Assembly (NCBI GenBank): GCA_900208305.1
Contig: OAPG01000007.1
Coordinates: 186,001-250,000 of the forward strand
Source of the DNA: Melanopsichium pennsylvanicum
Taxonomy: Eukaryota; Basidiomycota; Ustilaginomycetes; Ustilaginales
Reading direction: 5' to 3'
Length of the DNA stretch: 64,000 nucleotides
Within the stretch, counting starts at the first letter, position 1; each line of letters starts with the position of its first letter. The notes below the pieces were generated by a model that worked only from the letters and a program-made list of their open reading frames with translations, searched no databases and had not been told where the DNA came from. Position numbers and translations under genes: made by a program. This document shows positions 9,426 to 18,416 of this stretch, one piece after another.

Positions 9426-11744
9426 ATGAAGCTACGCAAACGTGCACGACCATCCGTCTCTGAAACTGTTGACAACCAACCATCCTGTTCAACCACCTCA
9501 ATCGCGTCTCAATCTCAAGCGCCACCATTCAATCTCAGATCCATCTTCTTTTGCCTCCTAATCCTCCGTATCATCAACGCGCTTCTTACTCGAACATTTT
9601 TCCAACCGGACGAGCACTACCAAACCACCGAAATCGCGCATCGTCTCGTGTTTGGCTACGGCTTTAAATCCTGGGAGTGGTGCTCTACCCACCCTCTACC
9701 ATCCAATGCATCCTATCTCTCATCCGCAGCTCACAACTTGATAAACGGACCGATTCGATCCATTCTTCACCCACTTCTTTTCGTTCCGGGATACGCACTG
9801 CTCAAGTTGACACATCTCGATCGCACTTATGCGCTTGTGCTGTTTCCTAGACTTCAACAGGCGATAGTAGCTGCGGTAGGAGATGTATACACGTTTCGAT
9901 TGGCAAATAGAATAGGTGGACCTGTTCTTGCGTGGTTTGCGACCTTGGTTGGTTTGACCAATCTGTATGGATTGTTTACGATGACTAGAACGTTCAGTAA
10001 CTCTACCGAGGCAGCCATCACAGCAGCGGCTCTGTTTTACTGGCCTTTCATTCCGTTTTTCTCAACACGCTTTGACGTGGATACATTCTCGACCAACCAA
10101 GAAAGGCACACGTTGATCCAGCTGCAACAGCAGGCTTCAGGATGCGGTCGGAAACAGAGTGAGCAAGATCGGAGTTTGGATGAAACACAGGTTTCGAGCA
10201 AGGTGTATTGTAGGACACTTGAGAAAAGTTTGACGCTCGCCGCATTCGCATGTTTGTTGCGTCCTACGAATGCGATCTTGTGGATGTATTTGGTGGTAGA
10301 ACTGTTTGTTAGACAGATGACATGTTTGAATCCTCTTAAACACAAGCCGATAGCGGATTCAACAAAGAAGAAGGAGAAAAGACTCGAACGAGCCGAGACA
10401 CAAGAAGCATCGCTTTTACCCACATTGGAGATCATTGGTGAGGCAGCCAATCTGGTACGAACCACAGCAAGGATTGGTTTGATCTCTGTCACTTTGGCTC
10501 TCGCGGTGGATACAACGTACGATTGCTTTGCAAATCAAGCTGCCAACCGCGATGCAGGGCCTCCAAGAGCAATCCTACCTGCACTCAGCCTATTTTCTTT
10601 CTTGCACAAAAACGTGGTAGCCAACCTAAGCATTTTCTATGGTGCCAACCCATGGCATTGGTACCTTACCCAAGGTATTCCTGTGCTATGTACGATTTGG
10701 TTACCTGCTACGCTGTTTGGGCTAATTACTGCACTGCAAAAAAAGGAGAATGGGAAGGGGAGAGCGCAAACATTGGCAAGGGATGCAACTCGATCTTTGG
10801 CCCGACTGGCTTGTGTGACTGTAGGCGTCTATTCGTTACTGGGACATAAAGAGTTTCGATTTTTGCAACCTCTTTTACCTGTGCTTACCATTTTGGCTGC
10901 ATCAGGTTTGGTTGCATCGTACGCAGATGAAAAACAGAACCAATTGGAGACGACAACAAGCAGCACGTTGAAACATCTCTGGCATACTCTCAATATGCTG
11001 CCAATCTGGCTTCGAACAGTGCTATTAACGTTTCAGCCGATTGCGGCGATGTATTTGATCACGATGCATGGGGTTGGACAGGAACAGATTGCGTATGAAT
11101 TGGGAAGCATCTATCGTTCCCAACAGCAAGATGCTAGTTCTAACTCTTCTTTTTCTTCTTCGTCGGGAAAGGGGGTTGTTTTAGAGGAACAAGAGTTTGG
11201 ACAAGGTTTTGGCAAGATCCACAATTTGGGATTCCTAATGCCTTGTCATTCCACTCCTTGGGCTACACATTTGCATGATCAAGAATTGGTGGAGAGGAGT
11301 TGGTTCATTCAATGTCCTCCACCCCCTTCAACTTCGGAAATGACAACAAAGGAAAGAGAGGTTGGGTATTGGGATCAAAGTGACTTTTTCTACCATGATC
11401 CGATCAAGTATCTGGTCGAAAGGTTTCCGTACAATGTGGATACCGATTATCCTTCCGTTTCAAAAGAATATGGCAAACTGACCTGGATTGAGGGAGAGGG
11501 AAAGGGGAAGGATGTGTGGGATAAGGGCTGGAGACACAATTGGCCTAGTCATTTGATCATGTTTGATAGTCTGCTTAGAGAAGGAACGAGAAAGGTTGGA
11601 CACACGAGGACGTTGAAAAACTTGCTCAGTTTGAAAGGTTATAGAGAGGTGGCGAGGTATTGGAATACCATCCAGCATGAGGATGCCAGAAGGGATGGAG
11701 ATGTAGTGGTCATGGCTTACAAAGGACCGAAATCTCATGGCTGA
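9426..11744 (+). CDS. GPI10: GPI mannosyltransferase 3 (Gpi10/PIG-B, GT22)
   Basis: Predicted 772 residues. Gpi10/PIG-B adds the third mannose (alpha-1,2) to the glycosylphosphatidylinositol precursor on the luminal side of the ER, using dolichol-phosphate-mannose. Family features: an N-terminal membrane helix (FFCLLILRIINALLTRTFF), then FQPDEHYQTTEIAHRLVFGY, the GT22 acidic loop motif; KSWEWCSTHPL; multiple hydrophobic segments; FYGANPWHWYLTQGIPVL; and LGHKEFRFLQPLLPVL, the conserved HKE(E/F)RF segment. The protein is long because of a hydrophilic insertion near residues 220-260 and a long C-terminal domain. It is a single exon. An AAAT tetranucleotide array starts 20 bases after the stop. 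Confidence 0.93.
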   Translation: MKLRKRARPSVSETVDNQPSCSTTSIASQSQAPPFNLRSIFFCLLILRIINALLTRTFFQPDEHYQTTEIAHRLVFGYGFKSWEWCSTHPLPSNASYLSSAAHNLINGPIRSILHPLLFVPGYALLKLTHLDRTYALVLFPRLQQAIVAAVGDVYTFRLANRIGGPVLAWFATLVGLTNLYGLFTMTRTFSNSTEAAITAAALFYWPFIPFFSTRFDVDTFSTNQERHTLIQLQQQASGCGRKQSEQDRSLDETQVSSKVYCRTLEKSLTLAAFACLLRPTNAILWMYLVVELFVRQMTCLNPLKHKPIADSTKKKEKRLERAETQEASLLPTLEIIGEAANLVRTTARIGLISVTLALAVDTTYDCFANQAANRDAGPPRAILPALSLFSFLHKNVVANLSIFYGANPWHWYLTQGIPVLCTIWLPATLFGLITALQKKENGKGRAQTLARDATRSLARLACVTVGVYSLLGHKEFRFLQPLLPVLTILAASGLVASYADEKQNQLETTTSSTLKHLWHTLNMLPIWLRTVLLTFQPIAAMYLITMHGVGQEQIAYELGSIYRSQQQDASSNSSFSSSSGKGVVLEEQEFGQGFGKIHNLGFLMPCHSTPWATHLHDQELVERSWFIQCPPPPSTSEMTTKEREVGYWDQSDFFYHDPIKYLVERFPYNVDTDYPSVSKEYGKLTWIEGEGKGKDVWDKGWRHNWPSHLIMFDSLLREGTRKVGHTRTLKNLLSLKGYREVARYWNTIQHEDARRDGDVVVMAYKGPKSHG

Positions 11745-11763
11745 TATTCAATCAACCCAAATG

Positions 11764-11765
11764 AA

Positions 11766-11816
<51 letters not shown>

Positions 11817-11818
11817 AT
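11764..11818. repeat. (AAAT)n microsatellite
   Basis: About 13 tandem AAAT units immediately 3' of GPI10, likely within its 3' UTR. It is a simple sequence repeat, expected to vary in length between strains. Confidence 0.9.
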
Positions 11819-12208
11819 CAGTTAAACAAATCCGGACAGCTGCTCGGCAATCCAAATAGCAGTGAAAATGAAAGGCGGTCTGCTTGGTTAAGCTAGCAAC
11901 CGCCGATCCAAACAGAAAATCACAGCACAGCACATCACAGCACAGAAGTCGTCCACGGGGCTTTCTTCTTCATTTTCCGGAGAGTGGAATTTTACCTCCG
12001 TTATTATTTTGTGCGACAGGAGACCCTTACAGTAGATAAATCCGATGACAGATCATATGGCTACAATAGCGGTGGAGCGCATCTATGAATGAGGGCGTTT
12101 ATTCAAACTTTCTCAAATCTCTTTCTTCCCTATCATCATCTACAGTATCCCATCGAGCATCTCTAAAAGACTTTGACAGGCTGTCGTTGCACGCTAGTCA
12201 TCTCCAAC
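11819..12208. other. Promoter region of the DUF1624 gene
   Basis: No gene is seen. TACAGTA heptamers lie at 12028-12034 and 12141-12147, and a pyrimidine-rich leader leads to the ATG at 12209. Confidence 0.5.
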
Positions 12209-13951
12209 ATGGCTTCCTTTTCCTCCTCTAACACCAATTCGCCCCATGCAGCAGTGCAGGATACCAGTTTCACTACCATCCTTGCCCAAGCTAATGGCGA
12301 TGGGAACGCCAACGGTCAGAACTATGGCGCTATCATCGCCTCCTCCTCTTTGACCGAACCTCTTTCTGCTTCCAAACCCACCTCTACCTCGACCCGTGCT
12401 ATTGCACCGGATTTGCTTCGAGGACTCGTGCTACCGCTCATGTCGCTCGATCACGCAGCGCTCTTCATGGGTGCATGGCTTCACGGTACTCCCAAACAAA
12501 CTGAAAACGCTTCAACCCCGCTTCATGAATGGAACTTTAACGCAGCCTACATTTCACGTACCCTAACTCACCTTTGCGCTCCAGGATTCTTCTTTCTCAT
12601 GGGAATGGGCGTGGTCTACTTCCACAAAAGCAGAGCAAAATTGGGATGGCGGACGTCAAGAATGGTACAACACTTCGTTGTCAGGGCGATAGTCTTGACG
12701 TTGGTGAGCGAGGTGATAGGACAGACGCTCATGTGGAAAAGGAGGATTTGGATCATCAATATCGTATTGATCGGTTTGGCTGTGGATTATCTCATCTCTG
12801 GTCTTGTGGTGGTATTCATGGATGCAACCGAGAAGAGTCTGGCGTGTGCAATTGATAAGTTGAAAGATAGCAATCGTGATCAGGATGCTAGGACACCACT
12901 GCTTAGGGACGGTAGAGGCGAGGAAGAACAACGTTGCAGCAGCAACAACGACGACTACAGCACAGGTGAGCGCGAATCAGTTTCGGACCGAGCAAAGAGT
13001 CTCTCATTCTGGTTGCACAACCTTGTCCTCCTCGCCTTGACGTATGTCACCATTTGGTGGAACGTTTGGCTGGATCCCACACATGGTCATTGTCCCAGCA
13101 CCACCAACACCAACATCAACACCACATCCAGCATCAACCTATCTCAATCCGCTGCAAAGATGCCTATAGAGTTGCTCGCCTTGACATCACCTAGTCCTAC
13201 CGCCTCTGCTACATCGACGCCTGCATCATCTCACGCATCCCACCTCGGCCCATGGTTCGATTTCTGGTTCTACCACTTACAAAACCAATACGTCATGTCT
13301 GGATTTCCTCCTTTAGCCTGGCTGAGCTTCTGCCTGTTTGGTCTCATCTACGCTCGGATTATGTTGTACAAACGATGGACACCTCGAGCTGTGGTTGTAA
13401 CCAATCTCTCGGTTGCTATTGTGCTCTCTTGCCTCTTTGTTGCTACACGCTTGTTGCACTTTGGAAACCTTAGCGAAGCATGTCTATTCATGCCCGAACA
13501 TCAACTACGAACCAATTTGGGAAAGAACCAATACCTGGTTAGCATCAAGAGCTTTTTTTATGTTACAAAATACCCTCCTAGTCCGTCGTTTTTCGCTTTT
13601 ACCATGGCAGCCAACTTTACGCTGCTAGCCCTCTTTAGCGCTATACCTCCCAACATGGCAAAACAAATCACCCTTTTGCGAGTGTTGATCAACTTTGGTT
13701 CAAGTGCGTTGTTTTTCTACGTAGCACACATGTATCTTTATTCGGTGCTCAGTATACCTGCAAGGTATTGGTTCGAACACGATTTGGTAGACAATCCACC
13801 AAACGATTGGGAAGCGACAAAAGGGTTGGGTGCAAAGGCACCTTTTTGGATCACATGGGTATTGGGTTTGGTCATTCTCAACCCACTTTGCAAATTTTAC
13901 GCCAAGTTTAAGAATGGAAAAGGTACAGATAGTTTATGGCGCTTCTTTTAA
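12209..13951 (+). CDS. DUF1624/HGSNAT-like multi-pass membrane acyltransferase
   Basis: Predicted 580 residues. After a low-complexity Ser/Asn/Thr-rich N terminus (about 65 residues) comes IAPDLLRGLVLPLMSLDHAA, which matches the first helix of the DUF1624 / heparan-alpha-glucosaminide N-acetyltransferase family (conserved D-x-x-RG and a membrane His region). At least eight hydrophobic segments follow. One soluble loop (about residues 220-270) is acidic and another (about 300-350) is Thr/Ser-rich. The late segment CKFYAKFKNGKGTDSLWRFF is a cytosolic tail. Human HGSNAT transfers acetyl groups across the lysosomal membrane; in fungi the substrate is unknown, so only membrane acyltransferase-like activity is suggested. 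The start is the first ATG in the frame; the frame extends upstream from a TTG only. Confidence 0.78.
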   Translation: MASFSSSNTNSPHAAVQDTSFTTILAQANGDGNANGQNYGAIIASSSLTEPLSASKPTSTSTRAIAPDLLRGLVLPLMSLDHAALFMGAWLHGTPKQTENASTPLHEWNFNAAYISRTLTHLCAPGFFFLMGMGVVYFHKSRAKLGWRTSRMVQHFVVRAIVLTLVSEVIGQTLMWKRRIWIINIVLIGLAVDYLISGLVVVFMDATEKSLACAIDKLKDSNRDQDARTPLLRDGRGEEEQRCSSNNDDYSTGERESVSDRAKSLSFWLHNLVLLALTYVTIWWNVWLDPTHGHCPSTTNTNINTTSSINLSQSAAKMPIELLALTSPSPTASATSTPASSHASHLGPWFDFWFYHLQNQYVMSGFPPLAWLSFCLFGLIYARIMLYKRWTPRAVVVTNLSVAIVLSCLFVATRLLHFGNLSEACLFMPEHQLRTNLGKNQYLVSIKSFFYVTKYPPSPSFFAFTMAANFTLLALFSAIPPNMAKQITLLRVLINFGSSALFFYVAHMYLYSVLSIPARYWFEHDLVDNPPNDWEATKGLGAKAPFWITWVLGLVILNPLCKFYAKFKNGKGTDSLWRFF

Positions 13952-13993
13952 ATGGACCTAAAAATCCTCCCCGGAGGTGTTTCGATTGGACAC

Positions 13994-14010
13994 TTTTTTT
14001 TTTTTTTTTT
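13994..14010. repeat. Poly(T) tract
   Basis: 17 consecutive T residues shortly after the stop of the DUF1624 gene. Confidence 0.9.
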
Positions 14011-14020
14011 CAATTACTGT

Positions 14021-14160
14021 GTGTGTATGTGTGTGTATGTGTGTGTATGTGTGTGTATGTGTGTGTATGTGTGTGTATGTGTGTGTATGTGTGTGTATGT
14101 GTGTGTATGTGTGTGTATGTGTGTGTATGTGTGTGTATGTGTGTGTATGTGTGTGTTTGT
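14021..14160. repeat. 10-bp minisatellite, unit GTGTGTATGT
   Basis: Thirteen identical head-to-tail 10-base units (14021-14150) are followed by one variant unit (GTGTGTTTGT). All three plus frames are open through it and give only Val/Cys/Met/Tyr repeats, so the open frames here are artefacts. It lies 70 bases after the stop of the upstream gene. Confidence 0.95.
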
Positions 14161-14248
14161 GTGTTTCGTTAATTTAGGGTATAGTTCGAAAAGGTACATA
14201 GGCTTGTGAGAATGACTACACGAATGTATCATGACTGCAGATATAAAT

Positions 14249-14266
14249 AGAGAGAGAGAGAGAGAG
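14249..14266. repeat. (GA)n microsatellite
   Basis: About nine GA units between the minisatellite and the convergent F5/8C gene. Confidence 0.85.
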
Positions 14267-14307
14267 TATGTGAAAGGTGGTTGATTGTATGAAAATAAAC
14301 CTTTTGT

Positions 14308-14989
14308 CTATGTGAGAATGGCAAAGATCTGAGTACCATAAACGGTAATCCTACCATAATCATCTGTACTTCCATTGAACTGAAACCTCAACCATCCTGC
14401 AAACCTTGTATCTGTCTGCACCAAATTGTGTACATCAAAGTATTGTTTTGCATTTGTATCTTTTGGATGCAAAACCTCATCATCACCTATGGCAAACCAA
14501 GTTTTACCATCTTGTTCGGAACCCAAAACGTTTAAGCTCATAGGTGAGAAGCCACCTGCAAATGTCAAACTTATGCTATGCAGTGCTGAGATACGAATGG
14601 TTTGAGCAAGCTTGAAAGAGATGAGATAGCGTGAAGAACAAGGGTCAGAATTAGGTGCAAGGTTATCAGATGTCCAGCAGGATTCCGGATCTTCGGTGAG
14701 GATATTCTTGGCTTCTTTTGAAGTTCCAGAGGAGACTCTGTTGTGTATCAAGGTTCGAAAACGTGAAACCAGATTTGAGTGCAAGAGCATCAGTCACCAT
14801 TTAGCAAAAAGATATGAAGTAGGCAAGCGATTGAGCAAGAAAAGAGGGTGAAAGCTAGTCACGATTCCCAGCTAATGTGCCTAAGTTGAACAAAGCTTAC
14901 TTGACTTTGACCTCGCCGAGAGTGAGAATGTTGACCAGCTCTTTGTCGTCTGGGGGAGCTGGTGCGCTAAGTGTAGGAGCCGCACTCAT
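14308..14989 (-). CDS. F5/8 type C (discoidin) domain protein, NR2C2AP-like, two exons
   Basis: Exon 1 runs 14989-14901 and exon 2 14737-14308, joined across a 163-base intron (donor GTAAGC at 14900, acceptor CAACAG ending at 14738). The phases match (phase 2) and give 172 residues. Exon 1 encodes a short Ala/Pro-rich N terminus ending LVNILTLGEVKVK; exon 2 begins VSSGTSKEAKNILTEDPESC. The segments ESCWTSDN, YLISFKLAQTIRISALHSIS, FAGGFSP and DYGRITVYGTQIFAIL correspond to the discoidin fold of nuclear receptor 2C2-associated proteins (CWNSD, FxGGFSS, FGRVVIYHLRV in animals). The molecular role of this family in fungi is not established. It is divergent from RNase H1. Confidence 0.82.
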
Positions 14990-15373
14990 CTTTGATATAG
15001 TATGATGACGTTTTAAAAAGGCGTCGAAAAGAAATGAAGCAGTCGAACACGAAGAAGAAGAAGAAGAAGGAGAAGAAGGAGAAGACAGATCTTAGACGAA
15101 GAAAAGCTCTTGTTACTCCATTTGCCGAGGTTTTGACAGACTTTCCCGACTCCCGAACCACCGAATCTGCAGTGGACCCTGACTTTTCCGAGCGTACTAA
15201 ATGTCAAAAAGAGCTCTCTCACTTCTAACCCTCATCGACGCATTGCATTGCAAAGCATAACTCAAGGATCGCCGTACTCTGAGCCTCTATTAAGGCTCGT
15301 TCGAATATTAGCTACATCCAGCAACGGTGATGCTCAACTACCGTCCATCAAGCGGACCAATATAGATGTCTGC
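14990..15373. other. Divergent promoter region, F5/8C gene and RNase H1
   Basis: No separate gene is seen. An imperfect GAA-rich run lies at about 15050-15085. An open plus frame runs from 15248 (a TTG) into RNase H1. Confidence 0.5.
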
Positions 15374-16609
15374 ATGACCACCTGCTGCCTTTTGGGCCAA
15401 TTGTTCACACGCAGCAGCGCACGGACATCATCTCATAACACTGCATATTATTCTCCCATCAAGCTTTTACTATACACAACACGGCTTTCATTCCGCGCAA
15501 CCACTTCTAAACGCAACTCCCATAGAAATTCAGCTCAAAACAACGAGCGCTTTGCGTCTTACTACTACAAACGCCACGACTACGCTCACCACTTTGTTCC
15601 CGATTTCCAAGGAGACCAATATCAAGAGCAAGACGACATGGGCAAAGCAAGCAAGGGCGGCTACTATGCCGTTCAGAAGGGCAGATCTCCGGGCATATTC
15701 AACACTTGGGCCGAATGCGAAGCGGCTACCAAGGGATATGCTGGCGCTGTGTTTAAAAAATTCCCTACCCAAGCGGCTGCTCAGGATTTTGTCAAAGGCG
15801 ATGGGTATGGTGCTTCTCGTTCCAGCGGTGGTGGCGAGATCTCTGCTTTGTCTTCCTCCGCTAGCCAGTACGTACCCACGGCGAACGCAAACGCAAGCAC
15901 ATCGCGAAACGAACCTTCTCGAAGCTACCACCCCTATGCAAAGCAGGGCTCTGGGTCGAGGGGTGGCAGCAGCACTTCTAGCAAGACTCTGTACAATGTC
16001 ATGGCTTCTCTTGCTACATCTCCCGACAGTACCGCACACAAAATCGTCGTGTATTGCGACGGATCCTCGATTGGAAACGGCAAAATTGGAGCTCGGGCCG
16101 GATGGGGAGTCTTCTTTGAAGACACTTCTCTCCATCACCTTAACGAATCTCGACGTCTGCCCGGTCCAACTCAGACCAACAATCGTGCTGAACTCATGGC
16201 TATCATCCGCGCTATTCAATTATGTCCCAACGACGGTCGTCTACTCGAGATCGTGAGCGATTCGAAATACTCGATGGACGCCGTTACCAAATGGCTTCCC
16301 AACTGGAAGCGCAACAACTGGAAGACAGCTACAGGTGGCCAAGTGCAGAACCAGGATTTGATCCAACAGTTGGATATCGAAATCGAGGCAAGGTGGCCCA
16401 AACCAAAATTGATCTATGTCAAAGGACATTCAGGTATAGATGGGAATGAGATTGTGGACAGGATGGCCAAGTTTGGCGCAAGTTTGCCAGAGTCGGATTC
16501 ATTGGATTTGTCAAAGAGATCGAGTGCGCCAGAAAGTCATACGACCAAAGATAGCGTCGAGGTGATTGGGACTACCGTGACGACCAAACGTAATGCGCTG
16601 CAATTCTAA
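15374..16609 (+). CDS. RNH1: Ribonuclease H1, with a possible mitochondrial leader
   Basis: 411 residues from 15374, or 323 from an internal ATG at 15638. RNase H1 cleaves RNA in RNA:DNA hybrids. From 15638: the hybrid-binding domain (YAVQKGRSPGIFNTWAECEA, then KGYAGAVFKKF), a Ser/Gly-rich linker, and the RNase H fold with all four catalytic acids: VVYCDGSS (Asp), NNRAELMAII (Glu), IVSDSKYSM (Asp), GNEIVDRMAKFG (Asp), plus YVKGHSGIDGN with the active-site His. The 88 residues between the two ATGs are rich in Arg, Ser and Leu and nearly free of acidic residues at first, as in a mitochondrial presequence. The first ATG has a weak context (T at -3), the second a strong one (G at -3, G at +4), so leaky scanning could give both forms. 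Divergent from the F5/8C gene. Confidence 0.92.
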   Translation: MTTCCLLGQLFTRSSARTSSHNTAYYSPIKLLLYTTRLSFRATTSKRNSHRNSAQNNERFASYYYKRHDYAHHFVPDFQGDQYQEQDDMGKASKGGYYAVQKGRSPGIFNTWAECEAATKGYAGAVFKKFPTQAAAQDFVKGDGYGASRSSGGGEISALSSSASQYVPTANANASTSRNEPSRSYHPYAKQGSGSRGGSSTSSKTLYNVMASLATSPDSTAHKIVVYCDGSSIGNGKIGARAGWGVFFEDTSLHHLNESRRLPGPTQTNNRAELMAIIRAIQLCPNDGRLLEIVSDSKYSMDAVTKWLPNWKRNNWKTATGGQVQNQDLIQQLDIEIEARWPKPKLIYVKGHSGIDGNEIVDRMAKFGASLPESDSLDLSKRSSAPESHTTKDSVEVIGTTVTTKRNALQF

Positions 16610-17084
16610 GTCTCCACCCTGCCGCCGCTTGGGCGTTGGTAGAGTTTATACGAATCGCGAGCAGTAGATATGAATTGAACTTAATTAGAAAACAAAATCT
16701 GCGTCTGTGTATGTGTGTCAACCGTTCCAAGAGCGAGATGTTGATGGACGCTTTGCCTTCTGATTTTTCGTCGGGTGCGCTCCACATTGCACCGAGGCTC
16801 ACCTTGGAGTAGGGCCTTGCAACAGATGCAGGAGGGATGTCAAGCTTGCGTTAGTCAAAGGCAAAGCGTTGGGCTCCACTTTGTCAGGTATCGGGAAAAA
16901 AGACGCTACCTCAGTCGTCTTGCTTGGTCGACATCACCCCGTCTCGCGCTTTGCAACACTGAAATTTTTGCGCTACAGTTGCTCACGTATTGTGCAGGTC
17001 CAGTGTGATGACTCGAAACACTCGATCTTGTAGAAAAGCCAAAAATTGCGCACTGGCCCACAAATGTTGTAGCCATACGTAAGC
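16610..17084. other. Intergenic region 3' of RNase H1
   Basis: No supported gene is seen. A minus open frame at 16572-16802 has no recognisable features. Confidence 0.5.
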
Positions 17085-17705
17085 CTATTGATTGAGGATA
17101 GCCGGCGATACAGTATGACCATTGCCACGGTGTACGGCGTGCGCTTCGGCAGGTTCTTCGAGGAGAGAAAAGCTTTTCAAAGCACAGCCGTCAGTCGAAG
17201 CATTCTGATCCCACAGATAGACAGAGTCAGCGGCCAATTGTCTGACTTTGTCGATCATGGTCACACGCATATCTCTCAGCAGATACTGTTTTTCCTTTTC
17301 CTATTCAAATTTTTTCCAGACTTGCAAGGATGCTCCAAAAATGAAACCAACAGGTTGCATGCTTTCCGAGTGCTCTTCAACAGACCTGGCTTTCAGAATC
17401 AATAGGTCAAGGGGCAATCAAGATGAGTCAGCATGGGGCACGTGGGGTTCATCTGCCGAAAGTGCCAGGATGGCCGTCTCGATGCTGTGAAAGACGGCTT
17501 CCTTGAGCTGATCGGCTTTGGTGAGCTGCAGATCGGCAGGGCTCATGCGCCTCTCTGCAAGGCGGGTGGGAACGATGCTTATGCTGAAGAATGCCTCGTG
17601 AGGAAGGTTCGAGGCGCTTCGAGCATCGATGGAGTCGGAGCGGTTGGTCAGCGCAGGGATATGACCCTGATCCTGCTGCCAGAACTGCTTGTCCCCGGGG
17701 AAAAA
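17085..17705 (-). pseudogene. Decayed protein-coding frame with two internal stops, family unknown
   Basis: One minus-strand reading frame of about 207 codons is interrupted only by a TGA at 17420-17418 and a TAG at 17303-17301, with a third stop at 17708-17706 closing it upstream. Between the stops the composition is protein-like (for example ADLQLTKADQLKEAVFHSIE and MIDKVRQLAADSVYLWDQ), with amphipathic helical patterns. Either internal stop could have come from a CGA or CAG codon by a single C-to-T change. No start codon or signal peptide can be assigned and I do not recognise the family. Alternatives: a real multi-exon gene whose introns I have not placed, or chance. It lies next to another nonsense-bearing gene at 18177. 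Confidence 0.35.
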
Positions 17706-17866
17706 TCAATCACAGCCGCTTACGGTCTGTAACAATCGAGACCACAGCATTTAATTTGGCAAAGTTAGTCCGTTGATTCTGATGGCAGAGCGCTTGAAAA
17801 GCATTCAACCTGTCGTTTACCTTTAATGAAATGCGCAGCGAGGCTGTAAATTTTGGATGGAAAAGG

Positions 17867-17874
17867 CATAAAAG
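17867..17874 (+). promoter_or_regulatory. TATA-like element upstream of the HBD paralogue
   Basis: CATAAAAG lies about 300 bases before the ATG at 18177. A long pyrimidine-rich leader (17930-18170) typical of this genome's promoters follows, so the promoter looks intact. Confidence 0.3.
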
Positions 17875-18176
17875 GCTGAGTCGCAAGCTCGGAAATGCTT
17901 TCCTTTCTTCCATCGTCAACTCTGATCCAACTCATCTCAACCGCTTGAAGGTGTGCCTCTCATCCTCTACCTGACCAAGTCATCGTCTTCATCGATAGTG
18001 CGCATACACTTCCTAGCATTTCTCCCCCCTTTCATCACACCTTTCGCGCACACGACTTCGCCCAGTCAGTAGCTCTGCAGCAGCTAGGAACGAACAAGTT
18101 CAGCTCTCGACAGCCTCCTACCATCCTCAAGACGCCCATCCTTTCGTCTTCAACCCCAACCCAAAGTGTCGACACG

Positions 18177-18416
18177 ATGGGCAAAGGTAATAGGGTCTAC
18201 AGGTACGCCGTCCAGAAAGGCAGGAATACAGGCATCTATAACAATTGGTCTTAGTGCGAAGCAAACACAAAGGGCTACTCGGGCGCCGTGTATAAGAAAT
18301 TTGACAGTGTAGACGCTGCTCAGGAGTTCATGAAACGCGACGGCTACGGCCCTCCAGCGCCTCGTTTCGCGAACGGGAGTCAGAGCCAGGCTCCATCCGC
18401 GAACCAGAGCAGTTAA
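18177..18416 (+). pseudogene. Stand-alone RNase H1 hybrid-binding domain paralogue with in-frame TAG
   Basis: An ATG at 18177 opens a 79-codon frame ending at TAA 18414-18416, with a single internal stop, TAG, at 18252-18254 (codon 26). The translation aligns without gaps to the N terminus of the RNase H1 encoded 2.5 kb upstream: YAVQKGR, then G-I-(Y/F)-N, then CEA-TKGY-GAV-KKF and DGYG. About 36 of 58 positions are identical by hand. The TAG falls exactly where RNase H1 has Glu (GAG to TAG). There is no catalytic RNase H domain after the hybrid-binding domain; the frame ends after a short Pro/Ser/Gln-rich tail. No GT-AG intron that removes the TAG and keeps the frame was found. It is either a young pseudogene, a strain-specific nonsense allele, or a read-through gene. 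Confidence 0.75.

Noticed and set aside
13936..14232. Open frames with Val/Cys/Tyr or Thr/His repeats
   Set aside because: Translation of the 10-bp minisatellite, not genes. It is also not a telomeric repeat.
18185..18254. Splicing as an explanation for the in-frame TAG of the HBD paralogue
   Set aside because: CTTAG at the stop resembles an acceptor, but neither GTAATA nor GTACGC upstream gives a product that keeps the frame.
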